Part shown: in pieces, positions 34,517 through 47,476 of the stretch
Position numbering within the stretch: position 1 is the stretch's first letter
How the letters are laid out: each line of letters begins with the position of its first letter
NCBI RefSeq assembly: GCF_963678635.1
Contig: NC_087064.1
Location: forward strand, 54,816,338-54,880,337
DNA: 64,000 nucleotides
Source: Symsagittifera roscoffensis
Lineage: Eukaryota; Xenacoelomorpha; Acoela; Convolutidae
Direction: 5' to 3'
Position numbers and translations under genes: made by a program
The notes under the pieces: model-generated
Told to the model about the DNA's origin: nothing
Seen by the model: only the letters and a program-made list of their open reading frames with translations
Databases searched by the model: none

Positions 34517-36076
34517 TCATTTTATTTTGAATGCAAATAGAAATGCATATTGTACTTATATTTCTGGGAGTAATGACGCTTTATTCTATTTTTGATCGAT
34601 CTGTTTGGGCACGGTATATTTTATTATTATCATTATCAATTTACTATCCGGCTGTACCTTTGATTGGAGAATTACGTTTTAAAGGCAAATTGTTTTGACA
34701 AAAATTTCGAGGCGAATCACAAAAAAATACTGTCGAGAAAACGTACTATATAACGTGAATGCTTTCTTTACCTCACAATATCTTACAATTTTCCGAATAC
34801 GTGATAATTTGAATTTATCAAATATGAATCCAAATTAACTGTGCTTTTCTTTCAAGAATATCAGGTATGCGTAGGCTCAAATTAACCTGAAGAAATAACT
34901 TCACAACAGGAAGGATACGGATCTCCTTACGAAACCCCCGACCCCAGTATGATAGGTAGTAATGAATGAATAGCCTGCCTAACTATGAACTTATCTGACG
35001 GTTAAGCAAAATTTAATATTCAAATACGCAACGAGTTTCTCCGTTTATAATGCAGGGGGATTAATATCGAGATCCATGGAAACTAACAACTTGATAAAAT
35101 GTTTTGAACGATGAATGAATTTTCTGCTGGTTTCTATCTATCGGCTACATACTTTTATCATATGTGCAGGGAATCATTTGGTAGCGAAACTAATAATTGA
35201 GTTTGGATAAATAATTATTATGATAACTAATGCTTGAGTTTGTGTTGATATTAATGATAATTAGATTAGAGTTATAGTGGATCTTCACTTTATCTTATCC
35301 ATATTTTCGTATCACCGAAGGTACAATCATTTTCGTAATTCTGTCTTCGATAAAGCCAAAAATGATGTTGATGTATTATCAGAAGATATTATGGTGATAG
35401 GGTGTACTCGATTAGAAATAGTGGATAGTGGAAACATACATTTGATGTGATCTTTGTCCCTTTAAAAATGAACTTTCGTTAAAAAATTTTATTCGCGGCA
35501 AAGGTCATGATAAACTCACTCATTTATGTGCCTATATTTAGTTTGCTTATTTCACTCTAACTCTTTAACATTTGTACATTTACAAAAATAATATCTTGTA
35601 CGATTGTACTATCGATTTCAATAATACCTTCAGTACTCGAAGTTTTGCCGAGATGATCTCATCATAAGCACCACATCATAAGGGCGGAATACTTATAACT
35701 AGAGAAGCAAAAACTGCAGTTGCGAAGTTCAAACTTGCATGAGAACCATTTAATGAATGATACTAGTTTGCTTACTCGGAACTTAGGTAAGAAAACAATT
35801 GCAAACTCTTCTCAAATCATAAATTTTGTTTTTCATCGAGTAAGTTGTTGCAACCAGTTGTCGATTTTTTTGGAGGAAGGATTGGGGCAGACGACCACCT
35901 CCATCTCAGGGGTTCGACGCCTCTCTACCCAATGAGTTTTCCCTTGGATAATATTGTACGACATCTATTTTAAGCTGATGCTGATTGAGCCTAGAAATTT
36001 TTTTAATGTGGCCCTAGTATATATTTTTTTACCTTTGAGGAGAGCGCAAAAAAACGATTTTTTGTTGAATCAAAAA
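34517..36076. other. No gene or clear repeat seen
   Basis: AT-rich intergenic DNA downstream of REEP. Short open frames lack recognisable content. Confidence 0.45.
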
Positions 36077-39000
36077 CTTCCAAGAATGCTTAAAACGTGT
36101 CGGTACAGAAAGTTATCTCAGAATAGCATTGTGATAGTGTTTCAGAGCAATGAACCTAGAAAAGACTCTTCTATAGGTCTTAATTTTTTTGATTTTTTCA
36201 GCTCAATTTTTATTTTTCACGGCCTGATTTTTGATTTGTTTTTAAGTTCAGCTTATTTCCATTATTAAAAGAAAGCCAAAATCCACTATCGAACAGCGAA
36301 AAAGTAAAGTTCACAAAAAACGTGACCGAATTCTTATTTCGAAAGTTGTTTTTACACTTAAGAAGCAAAGTGTTTTTGTACAATTTTTTTTCCAAACTGA
36401 GTAGCAAATATTGGTGCCACTTTTGGGGCACCTTTACAGCTTTTGGATAGCATGTGCTTTGACATTTGATTAGTGAAAAGTTAACACAGCTGATGCATTT
36501 TTAATGGTTAAATGAAAGGGACCGAAAAAAAATGTTTGTTTCAAACAACAGTAATAGGATTAAAAGCTCGATTTCTGAAATTTTCCAACTCAAAATATTT
36601 CAACGTTTTTTGAAATGCATAATTTATACATAGTTTGACTTTATGCCTTCCAATTTATTACATTCAAAATTGTGTCTTTTTTTGTATTTGGTGCTACTTT
36701 TGCTGCATCGAATTGGCAATTTAATAGCATATGTAGCGAATTTAAATTACCTATTCGTCCAGTTTTCTCAAATTGGGTTAATTTTATCCAAAAGCTTTAA
36801 TCGAATTGTTCCCTCTGAAGTAAAATTTGGTCACGCTGAACTTAAAATTTGGTCACGCTCAATTTTGATTTGTTTTTGCTCTTTGGTTTTTGATTTTTTT
36901 TAGAAGTTCAGTTCTTTTCTATTGTTTAAAGGAAGGCAAACTTCACTATCGAACTGCAAAAGTGTCAAGGTCACGAAAAATCTAATCGACTTCTAGTTTC
37001 GAAAAATGATATTAATGTTACGATCTCCCGGAAGAATTTAAAGCTTACATAACTTGTCCAGTTGTCTCAAATTGAGTTAATTTTATCAAAAAAGCACCAA
37101 TCGTAAATTGTTCTTGAAATTCAAAGAGCTTTAAGGGCACACATTTTTTTAAATTCGAAAGTTGATATTTGAAAAAGAAGTCCTTTTTTTGCGGTGCAAC
37201 TAGCCAGCTTGATGATGCTTTTTTGAACATTAGAGTAGCAGAATTTTATAGACATTTCAGGACTCCAATAACAAGAATTGAAAGAGCTCGAAAAGGGTAG
37301 TATGGTATGACTTCTGAATGTGCGATTCATTTTTTTTCCACCAAATAAGTTTTGCCAGCAGAATAAAAAAACGATTGTGGCAGTTTTCTCACTAAGTTAT
37401 AATTTTCCCCCCTTGCGATAAACAAGGGTATTACAATCGAGTACAAGACTTTTTTGCCCGTAAACAACTTTGTCCAAAGGACTCATTGGACTCCTGATGT
37501 ACCTTGGTTTAAAATGAATTCAAATTTTGTAGTGCCTCTTGCACATTTAGCCTGGTGCTTCGAATACGCTTGGGATGGCAAAGTTTCTGGGTTCAAATCT
37601 GACCTGGACCTCTTTTTTAAACGTTTAATTTTCCAGATCAAAAAATTCTCGCCTAATATTTAGCCGCTTGTTTTGTCGGCTTTGTTGACACATCTAAGAC
37701 TCGTTTATTTTAACTTCCAAGAATGCTTAAAACGTGTCGGCACAGAAAGTTATCTCAGAATAGCATTGTGATAGTGTTTCAGAGCAATGAACCTAGTAAA
37801 GACTCTTCTATAGGTCTTAATTTTTTTTTGATTTTTTCAGCTCAATTTTTATTTTTCACGGCCTGACTTTTGATTTGTTTTTAAGTTCAGTTTATTTCCA
37901 ATATTAAAAGAAAGCCAAAATCCACTATCGAACAGCGAAAAAGTAAAGTTCACAAAAAACGTGACCGAATTCTAATTTCGAAAGTTGTTTTTACTCTTAA
38001 GAAGCAAAGTGTATTAGTACGAAATTTTTTTTCCAAAATAAGTCGCAAATATTGGTGCCACTTTTGGGGCACCTTTACAGCTTTTGGATAGCATGTGCTT
38101 TGACGTTTGATTAGTAAAAATTTAACACAGCTGATGCATTTTTAATTCATTAAATGAAAGGGACCGAAAAAAAATGTTTGTTTCAAACAACAGTACAATG
38201 ATTAAAAGCTCGATTTCTGAATTTTTCCAACTCAAATTATTTCAACGTTTTTTGAAATGCATAATTTATACATAGTTTGACTTTATGCCTTCCAATTTAT
38301 TACATTCAAAATTGTGTCTTTTTGTATTTGGTGCTACTTTTGCTGCATCGAATTGGCAATTTAATAGCATATGTAGCGAATTTAAATTACCTATTCGTCC
38401 AGTTTTCTCAAATTGGGTTAATTTTATCCAAAAGATTTAATCGAATTGTTCCCTCTGAAGTAAAATTTGGTCACGCTGAACTTAAAATTTGGTCACGCTC
38501 AATTTTGATTTGTTTTTGCTCTTTGGTTTTTGATTTTTTTTAGAAGTTCAGTTCTTTTCTATTGTTTAAAGGAAGGCAAACTTCACTATCGAACTGCAAA
38601 AGTGTCAAGGTCACGAAAAATCTAATCGACTTCTAGTTTCGAAAAATGATATTAATGTTACGATCTCCCGGAAGAATTTAAAGCTTACATAACTTGTCCA
38701 GTTGTCTCAAATTGGGTTAATTTTATCAAAAAAGCACCAATCGTAAATTGTTCTTGAAATTCAAAGAGCTTTAAGGGCACACATTTTTTTAAATTCGAAA
38801 GTTGATATTTGAAAAAGAAGTCCTTTTTTTGCGGTGCAACTAGCCAGCTTGATGATGCTTTTTTGAACATTAGAGTAGCAGAATTTTATAGACATTTCAG
38901 GACTCCAATAACAAGAATTGAAAGAGCTCGAAAAGGGTAGTATGGTATGACTTCTCAATGTGCTATTCTTTTTTTCCCACCAAATAAGTTTTACCAGCAG

Positions 39001-39355
39001 AATAAAAAACAAACAGTTGTGGCAGTTTTCTCACTAAGTTATAAATTCCCCCCTTGCGATAAACAAGGGTATTACAATCGAGTACAAGGCTTTTTTGCCC
39101 GTTAACAACTCTGTCCAAAGGACTCATTGGACTCCTGATGTACCTTGGTTTATAATGAATTCAAATTTTGTAGTGCCTCTTGCACATTTAGCCTGGCGCT
39201 AACGAATACACTTGGGATGGCAAAGTTTCTGGGTTCAAATCTGACCTGGACCTCTTTTTTTAACGTTTAATACTCCAGATCAAAAAAATTCTCGCCTATT
39301 ATTTAGCTGCTTGTTTTGTCGGCTTTGTTGACACATCTAAGACTCGTTTATTTTA
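36077..39355. repeat. 1.64-kb tandem duplication (36077-37713 and 37714-39355)
   Basis: CTTCCAAGAATGCTTAAAAC begins both units (36077, 37714), and both end in ACACATCTAAGACTCG-TTTATTTTA. Identity is high but not perfect, with scattered substitutions and small indels. Each unit contains the SINE-like head (TTTTGCTGCATCGAATTGGC) and, near its end, a tRNA-like block with GGGTTCAAATCTGACC (37590, 39231). No coding function is apparent. Confidence 0.92.
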
Positions 39356-40914
39356 GCCGTAAACAATTTTCACTGCAGTTGCTTTTAGCATTTTAAGCAT
39401 CAGGACGAATCAAAATATGATTTTCACATTGGTTATAAGTTTACCAGCTCGATTTAAAATTGCACTTTTTTAATATTTTTTTATCGGCTTAATAATTTTC
39501 TGCTTAATTAATATCGAAATAATAGCGTCTTATTGCGTCGTTACGACCGAAGTTGTTTTTGTGCACGTGTGTGCTCTGAGGGGAAACGGGACTTAACATT
39601 TTTATAAGTTTGGAGTATTTTGAATTTTTTCGGGCTTGAAAGGTTTCTGCTCAGGTATTTGTGACTTTGTTACCGCTTGGTAATTATAAGTTCAAATCAA
39701 ATCAACCATCCGGCACATCTTGTGTAGAGGCAAAACAAAGGCTTGAGACGGCGGGTCGAAACAAAGGAATGCGGGTCGAATCCGGTCGGGCCCTTTTTTG
39801 CAAACTACAGTTTTTGTGCTTTTTCGGACTATCGTCCGTCTGTTGGTTTTTGTCGGTTTGGTTCCCGTAGTTCGATGGTTAAGCTTTTTTCCAAGCTGCT
39901 GTAACCTGATCCTCATGCTTGAGACTACAAAGCCCGGGAGTTCGATTCCAGTTGAGACCTATTTTTTTTGCTCCTAGAAAATTTTGGCTTATGTAGATTA
40001 TTATCTGTCTGCTTTTTTTTATGTCTGCTTTGTTTCGTAGAAAATACTTTTTTTCTTGATAACTGGCCTTCTTTATAGCATTCCCAAAGCTCTTTGTAGA
40101 ATTTCTAGGGTTGCAGGCAATTTTGTTCCGGATATTTTGGGCTTTGTTGCAATTTTTATAGAACAAAAAAAGGTTTTTAGAGCGTAGTGAGTACTCTTAG
40201 ATAGGTCTTGCTGATCTCTTTTTCAGGAACAAGTCTTAAAATTTATTCACTCAATTTTGATTTTTCGCGTTTTAACTTATGATTCCTTTTCAAGTTAAGT
40301 GCATTTCTATATTTAAAAGGAGGCAAACTCCACTATCGAACAGTAAAAGTGTAAAGATCACGAAAAACGTGATCGATTTCTAGTTTCGGAAATGGAAATT
40401 AATTATCAGATTTCCCAGCAAAATAAAAGTTTTGCCTATTGATCCAGTTTTCTCAAATGGGGTTAATTGAACAAAAAAATGTCTATCATAAATTGTTCTT
40501 TAAATTCAAAGAATTTTAAGGCGATCTATTTTCTTCGAAGTTCAAAAGTTGAAGGTTTTTTGAAAAAAAAAAAAACAAATCAGTTACTTTTTCAGTTTCC
40601 TTGCGTTCATTACTCTTTTCCAACAATCAGTTGGCTATGTTTTGAATTTTTTTTCGTTTGATTTTAATCGTAGTCATTCATATTTGTATCGCAAGTGGTG
40701 CGAAGCTCAGCTTCGCCTCTGTGTGAAAAATTTTCGAAAGCCAAAGAGATGTAAGGTGATGTAAACTTCATCTGAAATTTTTTTGATTCCTTGAGTTCAT
40801 TAACTTCAAGTTCATTATATTGAGTTCTATTTTTTATAGTCGCATTCGTAGTGCTATACTACAAATCTTCTTAAAATCCAGCTCGCAAGTAAAAGGGCTC
40901 ATTTGTTGGCTTTT
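39356..40914. other. AT-rich; holds a tRNA-like block and a hairpin-tail motif
   Basis: 39858-39959 contains GTTCCCGTAGTTCGATGGTTAAGC and a B-box-like GAGTTCGATTCC (39938). 40699-40725 is the clearest hairpin tail: GCGAAGCTCAGCTTCGC followed by CTCTGTGTG. No gene seen. Confidence 0.5.
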
Positions 40915-41147
40915 TTTTGCTGCATAGCCTTAGCAGTTTGATAGTGTATGTTCTATCGGCTTTATTGATAACTAGTGCTTGCTGAATTTCAAGCGACGCG
41001 ACTAAGGTAAGAATTCGAGGATGTGAGATTCATAAATTCCAGGTTGGTGGTTCAATTGTGGCGATTTTTTTTTTATTTTTCAAGGCTTTTCTTTCTTATT
41101 TATTGCAGCTCTCGCTCTCCCTTGTATTTGCGAAGTGCAGTTTTTAC
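40915..41147 (+). repeat. SINE-like unit (tRNA-derived)
   Basis: The head TTTTTTGCTGCATAGCC ... TAGTGTATGTTCTATCGGC ... GATAACTAGTGCTTG is followed by a tRNA-like region ending GGTTGGTGGTTCAATTG, then T-rich sequence and a weak GCGAAGTGCAG tail. The layout is the same as at 48765. Confidence 0.5.
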
Positions 41148-41517
41148 TTGAAGGGGGGGGGGCGGCTTTTCATAATTTTTTCGAAAATTTTGGTTTTTTT
41201 TAGGTCCGCAAAAATGATTTTCCGAGCTCTCCTAAAGCATTAAATGACTGTTTTGGCCAAATTTTCTAAAAAAAAAACAGGTCAAAGAAGCCGTTTTTGG
41301 GCAATTTTTGGAAAATTTTGACAAAAAATTGCGTTTTTTTTTGGCGCGCGCTCCCCGTCAAAGTTAGTATATTTTGGCGCCGAAGGCGCCTTTAAAAAAA
41401 TTTTAGTGTCGGTCGGCCAAAAATGGATTTCTTAAAAAGTACCAAAGGTGGGACCCTTTGGGTCGGCAGGGGGTCGAATCCCTGAGGGTAGGGGGCGTCC
41501 TCCTAAATCCGCCCCTG
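41148..41517. mobile_element. hAT-type MITE copy, 5' truncated
   Basis: It matches 55040-55451: CGAGCTCTCC, GGCGCGCGCTCCCC, GTCGGTCGGCCAAAAATGG, GGGTCGGCAGGGGGTCGAAT, and the terminal CCTAAATCCGCCCCTG ending at 41517. The CAGGGGC left end is missing. Confidence 0.75.
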
Positions 41518-44144
41518 CTGGAAACAATTAATTTTAGATTTTTATTAAATGCCTCAAGACTATGTAAAATTCCTCCTCAGCCTGAAGTTGCGTTACTGAA
41601 TCAACTTGGTCTGAAATAAACATCGAAATGTTATTTTGCATATGAAATGATGTAGGTCTCAGTATCATTGCATGTAGCTTAAAATAGCTCACTAATCGTA
41701 ATTTACGCCCTTTCTGCATAGCAGAGAAGGATGGAACGTTTGGCGATCACTCTTTAATTTGTAGTTCAACATTAGATTGAATCAGCGGACATGAGGGAAA
41801 AAAATAAATTTTTTAATAATGCATCTCTGGCCCTAGCTCGTTAGTCATCAAGTTCAAAATCATATACTCAATGACGCCCCAGTATTATTTGAATGAGAAA
41901 CTTGACTGACTATACTGAGAGCTGAAAGTTTGTTGAACGATCAGAAAAATGTTGATGTTTTTACACCACTGGAAATACTTTTTGTTCGCGTGCATTTAAA
42001 ACTTGTGGGGGTGCATCTAATTTATTGGAAACAATTTGGCCTTGTTGCTCAATCTTCTAATTTCAATTTTTCTCCTTAGTGCCGGCATAAATTCCAACCC
42101 CGAACACCTGCTCTCAATCTAACCTAAAATTGCAAAACGATTGCTGTATCTAACATTTGTATCGTATCAGATTGCATAGCAATTGCCATATCTAGCAATC
42201 TAACCTCGTTTCAAATTTTGTGTAATTGCCATTCGTATCGTATCAAATTCAAACCTTTGTATCGTATTCTAACATTCATAGCGTATCAAATTGCATAGCA
42301 ATTGTCATATCTAACATGGTATCAGATTTTTCACAATTGCCGTTTTATATTAACAGTCAATGAACGTACGGATTCATCACATAGGTCGCTTTAATTTTGT
42401 GGTTCATTTTTTTTTCAGGAAATTTATTTCTGTGAAAATTTGATAATGGTAGGGTGGCCACGGTATCAGTGCTGTCAGTGCCATATCAGTGCCAGTTTTT
42501 TTTCATCGCGCTTCTCTACTGAATCAAAATCAAAAATCGATACAGGCTTACACAGTAAAAGAGTGTTTTTTTTTTCAGGTAGTATGAGCAGCTGAGAAGA
42601 AGAAATTAGTTGGGTAAAAAAATTGCGTAAAAAAATTGGGCCAATGAGTTCGGCCAATGAAAAAAAAGTTGGGTAACAAAGCCAAAAAAGGCTATTTTTT
42701 CAAAAAATGTCAGTGTCTGGCATAAAAATTCAGAACGACTCAGATCTTTTTTTGTTTCCTTGCGTTCATTGTCTCTTTTTCAACCGTCTGTTGGCAATAT
42801 TTAATATTTTTTTTTGCGTGTTTAAGAATTTTGGGTATATTTAATATTTTTTTGTGTGTTTAAGAATTTTGGGTATATTTAAGATTTTTATGATCATTCG
42901 GCTTAAATCCGTTAGGTGTAATGCATCGTTTTAGTTGCAACATAATACGACGCTTAAAATGTAGAAAATGGAGATTTTTGGTAACTGAAAGCTGGACATT
43001 GACTTTTTTCGACTTGTTTTTTTTTTGTTTATTTTGACATCATTCGAGATATACGTGTGAAATTGTTGACATTTTTTTCAAACTTTTTTTTTCGATTTAG
43101 TGGCTTTCGTGTCATTTTCTATCGAGATTCCAATGCCATGTCTGTCTGTGTGTGCGTGTGTGTGTGTGTGTGTGCGTTGTATCGCAAATGTTGCGATACT
43201 TTGCTTGGCCTCTGTTTCTGAACTGAAATTCAACTTCTCTATAGCCAGCTGAATGTATCTTTGTGAGTTACAGACGCTTTTGTGAAACATTTCATATAGT
43301 CTCGCTGAGGCATGGCCATTTGGTTGTTTGAGGCATATATGGGCACTCGATGGTTTGCATATTTGGTTACCTAGCGCACTGCATGTCACATTTTGGACTA
43401 TTCGGATCTTGGGGTGTTTTTTCTTGGTACTTTTCTATTGTTTGGACTTAGTACGTTTAGTTTAGGGGCATACCAAGTTCAGCATCAGGTCAAGTTACCC
43501 GAAATAACTTTCCTAATGGATTCCACCAGTTTGAAGGAAACTTTTTGTGGTACAAATTTTCTATTGTTGTTAAATCTTTTTTAACCTTCAAGTGACTCCA
43601 TAGTCGCTGAGGTGTAATATTGATTGGATTAGTCTCAATTTGAAAATGAACCGCCGTCTAAGCAAAAGCTAATTGGTTTGTTGACTTTGTCTAACCGTTT
43701 TTGTTACCTGTTATGCCTTAAATGGAAAAGAAACAATACACTCTGCTTATTTCCTTTCTGGTATCCGCCTCTTAATACCCAACGCGGGAGCAATATTTGT
43801 TAAGTAGCTCTAGAGACTGGGAGGGTAAATCGCAGCAGCACCATAGCAACAGCTATAATAGAAACGAAAATAAAAACGCCAGTTCACCTGCTAGTTTCCA
43901 AATTACCTCAGCAAGGTAAGTACTTTTTAACTGTAAACCAAGTTGATTAATATTAGCAGTTAAACACCAGAGAAAGTAAGCAAAACTGACTGCATTAATA
44001 TTGGGTTTTTTGATTTCTGTCAGTTAGTTTTGTTGAATGGGTTTGATGTGTTACTGAAAACAGTGAGAACTGGCTGTTTTTCCTCGGTTCAATGGTTTGA
44101 GTTTGTCGGTTGAAGCGTAGCCTAATTTTTCTCGTAGATAACAT
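41518..44144. other. AT-rich, no gene; short repeats
   Basis: 42130-42345 has repeated phrases such as TTTGTATCGTATC and TTGCATAGCAATTG. 43190-43219 carries a hairpin-tail variant (GCGATACTTTGCTTGGCCTCTG). Short open frames show no recognisable content. Confidence 0.45.
43137..43178. repeat. GT microsatellite
   Basis: A run of TG/CG dinucleotides of about 40 bases, interrupted by single substitutions. Confidence 0.9.
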
Positions 44145-45376
44145 GGCGTAAAATAAGCCACTGAAGATAAATCTTTAATTTTATGTTCATAAGTGGATTT
44201 ATTTTAAGAATCGTCATTGGAACCAAAATATCATTTTTTATCTGTTTTCCTATATTTGTGTTGATTGTAGAATAATCTGGCGGAAAATAAGCAACTGAAG
44301 ATAAATCTTTGATTTTAGTTTCCTAAGTAGATTTATTTAAATAGTCGTCATCTGAACCAAAATATCATTTTTATCTGTTTTCCTAAATTTGTGTTGATTG
44401 AAGAATGAGCTGGCGGAAATTAAGCAACTGAAGATAAATCTTTAATTTTAGTTTCTTAAAGTAGATTTATTATAAGAGTCGTCATTGGAACCAAAATATC
44501 ATTTTTATCTGTTTTCCTATATTTGTGTTGATTGAAGAATAAGCTGGCGGAAAATAAGCAACTGTAGATAAATCTTTATTTTAAGTTTCATAAGGGGATT
44601 AATTTTAAGCATCGTCATTGGAACCAAAATATCATTTTAATCCGTTTTCCTATATTTGTGTTGATTGAAGAATAAGCTGGCGGAAAATAAGCAACTGAAG
44701 ATAAATCTTTGATTTTAGTTTCATAAGTGGATTTATTTTAACAATCGTCATTGGAACCAAAGTATCATTTTTATCTGTTTTCCTATATTTGTGTTGATTG
44801 ACTATATTTGTATGATTGAAGAATGAGCTGGCGGAAAATGAGCAACTGAAGATAAATCTTTGATTTTAGTTTCCTAAGTAGATTTATTTAAATAGTCGTC
44901 ATCTGAACCAAAATATCATTTTTATCTGTTTTCCTAAATTTGTGTTGATTGAAGAATGAGCTGGCGGAAAATGAGCAACTGAAGATAAATCTTTGGTTTT
45001 AGTTTCTTTTTTTATGTAGATTTATTATAAGAATTGTCATTGGAACCAAAATATATAATTTTTTATCTGTTTTCCTATATTTGTGTTGATTGAAGAATGA
45101 GCTGGCGGAAAATGAGCACTTGAAGATAAATCTTTAATTTTAGTTTACTGAAGTAGATTTTTTTTATAAGAATGGTCATTGGAACCAAAATATATCATTT
45201 TAAATCTGTTTTCCTATGTTCGTGTTGATTGAAGAATGAGCTGGCGGAATTAAGCAACTGAAGATAAATCTTTAATTTTAGTTTCTTAAAGTAGATTTAT
45301 TATAAGAATCGTCATTGGAACCAAAATATATAATTGTTTTATCTGTTTCCTTTTATGTGTTGATTTAAGAATGAGC
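44145..45376. repeat. Nine-copy array of about 135-bp units
   Basis: The phrase GTCAT-TGGAACCAAAATAT recurs near 44211, 44346, 44478, 44612, 44748, 44896, 45036, 45174 and 45310. Each unit also carries GCTGGCGGAAAAT-AGCAACTG, AAGATAAATCTTT and TGTTTTCCTATATTTGTG. Units differ by substitutions and small indels. There is no conserved open frame. Confidence 0.92.
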
Positions 45377-45687
45377 TTCAGTTTTATTTTTTTTGCTGTT
45401 AAGAGATTTGAAAAATTCTTTTAAGGTAAGTTGGCGATGTTTTTAGTCATTGGCACGCTTGTGTCAATCAGCTAAAGGTTGGGTACCTAGTAAGTTACGT
45501 GTTGTTGACATGTCGTATGTCATAGAACATAAAGGAGTCGTTAATCCTCTTGCTATTCTGTTCTCATATTTGCGCTTGCGATCAGCAAGCGTTATCAAAT
45601 CGGATTATACTTTTTTTTTCTAATTAATAACTAGTTTAACAAAATCACTGGAATCATTTTACCTTTGGTTCATTTTAAATGAAAAGC

Positions 45688-45773
45688 CAGTGGTTAGTGC
45701 ATCGAGCTTGGCCTGGAGGTAATGCAATTGCCTTTGAAACCTTATGTCACGGGTTCGAATCCCGGCCGGGTCA
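45688..45773 (+). repeat. tRNA-like pseudogene or SINE head
   Basis: TGGTTAGTGCATCGAGC (A-box-like) and GGGTTCGAATCCC (B box, 45751-45763) with a perfect CGGG/CCCG T-arm. The acceptor stem does not close well and no clean anticodon arm forms, so it is not called as a functional tRNA. Confidence 0.55.
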
Positions 45774-45844
45774 GGTTATTTAGTGTCTGTAATTAAAAAT
45801 TCTGCAGGGAAAAATTGATTAGTCGGATTTTAGTTTTTCGGCTT

Positions 45845-46160
45845 AAGCGGGCGGAGGATTTGAAGAAAAATTCGAAATTTTATCGACCTTTTTTTTCAGG
45901 TTGACCTATTTGATTTTCTGAGCTCTCACAAACTACTTCGAAGACCTTATTTTTCTGCGCCGCAGGCGAAATTAAAAAAAGAAAACAAGCCCAAAAATGC
46001 TTTTTTGGGAACTTTTGAAAAATGTCAACCAAAAAATGCGTTTTTTCGGCGCGCGTTCCCCCTCAAATGTAGTATATATTGGCGCCAAAGGTGCCCTAAG
46101 AAAAAAATTTTTCCGCCAGCCAAAAATGGAGATTTTAAATTAGTACAAAGGGGGGACCGG
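45845..46160. mobile_element. hAT-type MITE copy, both ends truncated
   Basis: Contains GCGGGCGGAGGATTT, GCGCCGCAGGCGAAATT, GGCGCGCGTTCCCC, ATATATTGGCGCCAAAGG and CAAAGGGGGGACC in the same order as the intact copy at 55023-55451, but neither terminal repeat. Confidence 0.7.
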
Positions 46161-46885
46161 TTGATTGGTATATTTGCCGTTTTTTCTTGGTTTTTTTTTT
46201 CCGCTTGAAAACTCTATTCGACCTGAATGATTTTGGCTCTTGTTTTGTCAGCTCAGTGAACTTAGTTTGGGTTAGTCTCAGGATAAAAATTAAATATCCG
46301 TATTTTTAATACATCAGGTCGGCTGATAGTATAAAATTTTCAAACTTTTTCATCGCTTAAAATTTTTTATGACAATAATTTCTTTTGACACTTGGTTTCG
46401 ATTTAATTGGCGTCTAACCACGTGTTGTTGGGTTATTGGATGCGCGAAAAATACTAAAAGGTTGCTGAATGCTAGTGTTTGTGTGCTTAGTCTGTTTTTC
46501 CGAGATTGAATTTTTTGTATTTTCAAAAAATCTGTTGAATTTATTATGACAACCATTTCTTTAGGCAATTTTGTTTTCGGATCGACTGGACCCTAACTAC
46601 GTGTTGTTGGCTTAGTGGACACTCAGAAAGTACTTACATATTGCGTAATTGTGGTGGTTGTGTTTCTCGTTTGTGTTCGTGATTGAATTAAGTTTTTTTC
46701 CACTTAGTTATTTCCATCTCACTGACCATTTTGTAGCTTGAAGTGGTACGCATTAGGTACGTTTTTCGATGCTTTGAGTTAGAGATGCTTATATATGGGC
46801 TTTTTTCTGAATGATTTCTTAAAAGGAGTTAATTGCAGTGTTGTCACTAGTACCTACACTCCTAGAGACTTCAAATTCTTTATTT

Positions 46886-47476
46886 TTGTTCCGACCATTG
46901 AAAATGGGGAGGAACTTTTTATTCGTGTGTTTTAGTTTTTTTTGTTTTCCACGCAAAATCAGGTACCACAAATAATCATATTAAAGCCCTTTCAGGCGTG
47001 ATTCAAACGACACTTAAAAAATCCGAAATCTTTTTCACGGTGTTGCGAAATACCGGTTTAAATTTTTTTTGATTTTTTGTCTGATTTCGAGCTAATAAGA
47101 TGACCGTGTAGGCTTATAGTAGCTAATTTAAGCCGTGAAAACTTAGTTTCACTCAACTATAGGTAGTTTTTGGAGGTTTTACCGCAATTCGGGAATCAAA
47201 AAGTTAAACATTCAAAAAATTTGAAAAAACATTTGAAATTTTTTCAAAAGTTTAAGAAGTTTTTTTTCGCTTTTCTAGTCATTTTTCTTCAAAAAACTGT
47301 TTTTTCAATTGACCTATTTTTACTATGACTCTCAAATATGCCTTATTTCCAGTTTTTTGTTCAGATCTTTTTTTATCAAACATGCAGAAAAAAACGACAC
47401 CTTTGTATTTTGTATTTTTAAAGACCGTGGTCGGAACATTCTGTGCTACTTGCAAATTAACCGGCTATCCTTGTTT
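46886..47476. mobile_element. Helentron-like non-autonomous element (best-preserved copy of subfamily 2)
   Basis: The left end GTTCCGACCA (46888-46897) is the exact reverse complement of TGGTCGGAAC at 47428-47437. The right end then carries CATTCTGTGCTACTTGC and ends ACCGGCTATCCTTG. The ends sit in T runs. Elements with a left-terminal repeat, a right subterminal inverted copy and a short 3' hairpin, inserted between Ts, are described as Helentron-associated elements. No protein is encoded. Confidence 0.6.

Noticed and set aside
36643-36903. Hydrophobic 86-codon frame repeated at 38277-38543
   Set aside because: It lies inside the duplicated repeat and overlaps the SINE-like head; repetition of non-coding DNA explains it.
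42130-42345. CRISPR-like spaced repeats
   Set aside because: The repeated phrases are irregular in length and spacing, and the genome is eukaryotic.
43078-43389. 103-codon minus-strand frame
   Set aside because: It runs through a GT microsatellite (THTHTHAHT) and a repeat tail; no coding evidence.
45688-45773. Functional tRNA gene
   Set aside because: A and B boxes are good, but acceptor and anticodon stems do not close; treated as a tRNA-like repeat.
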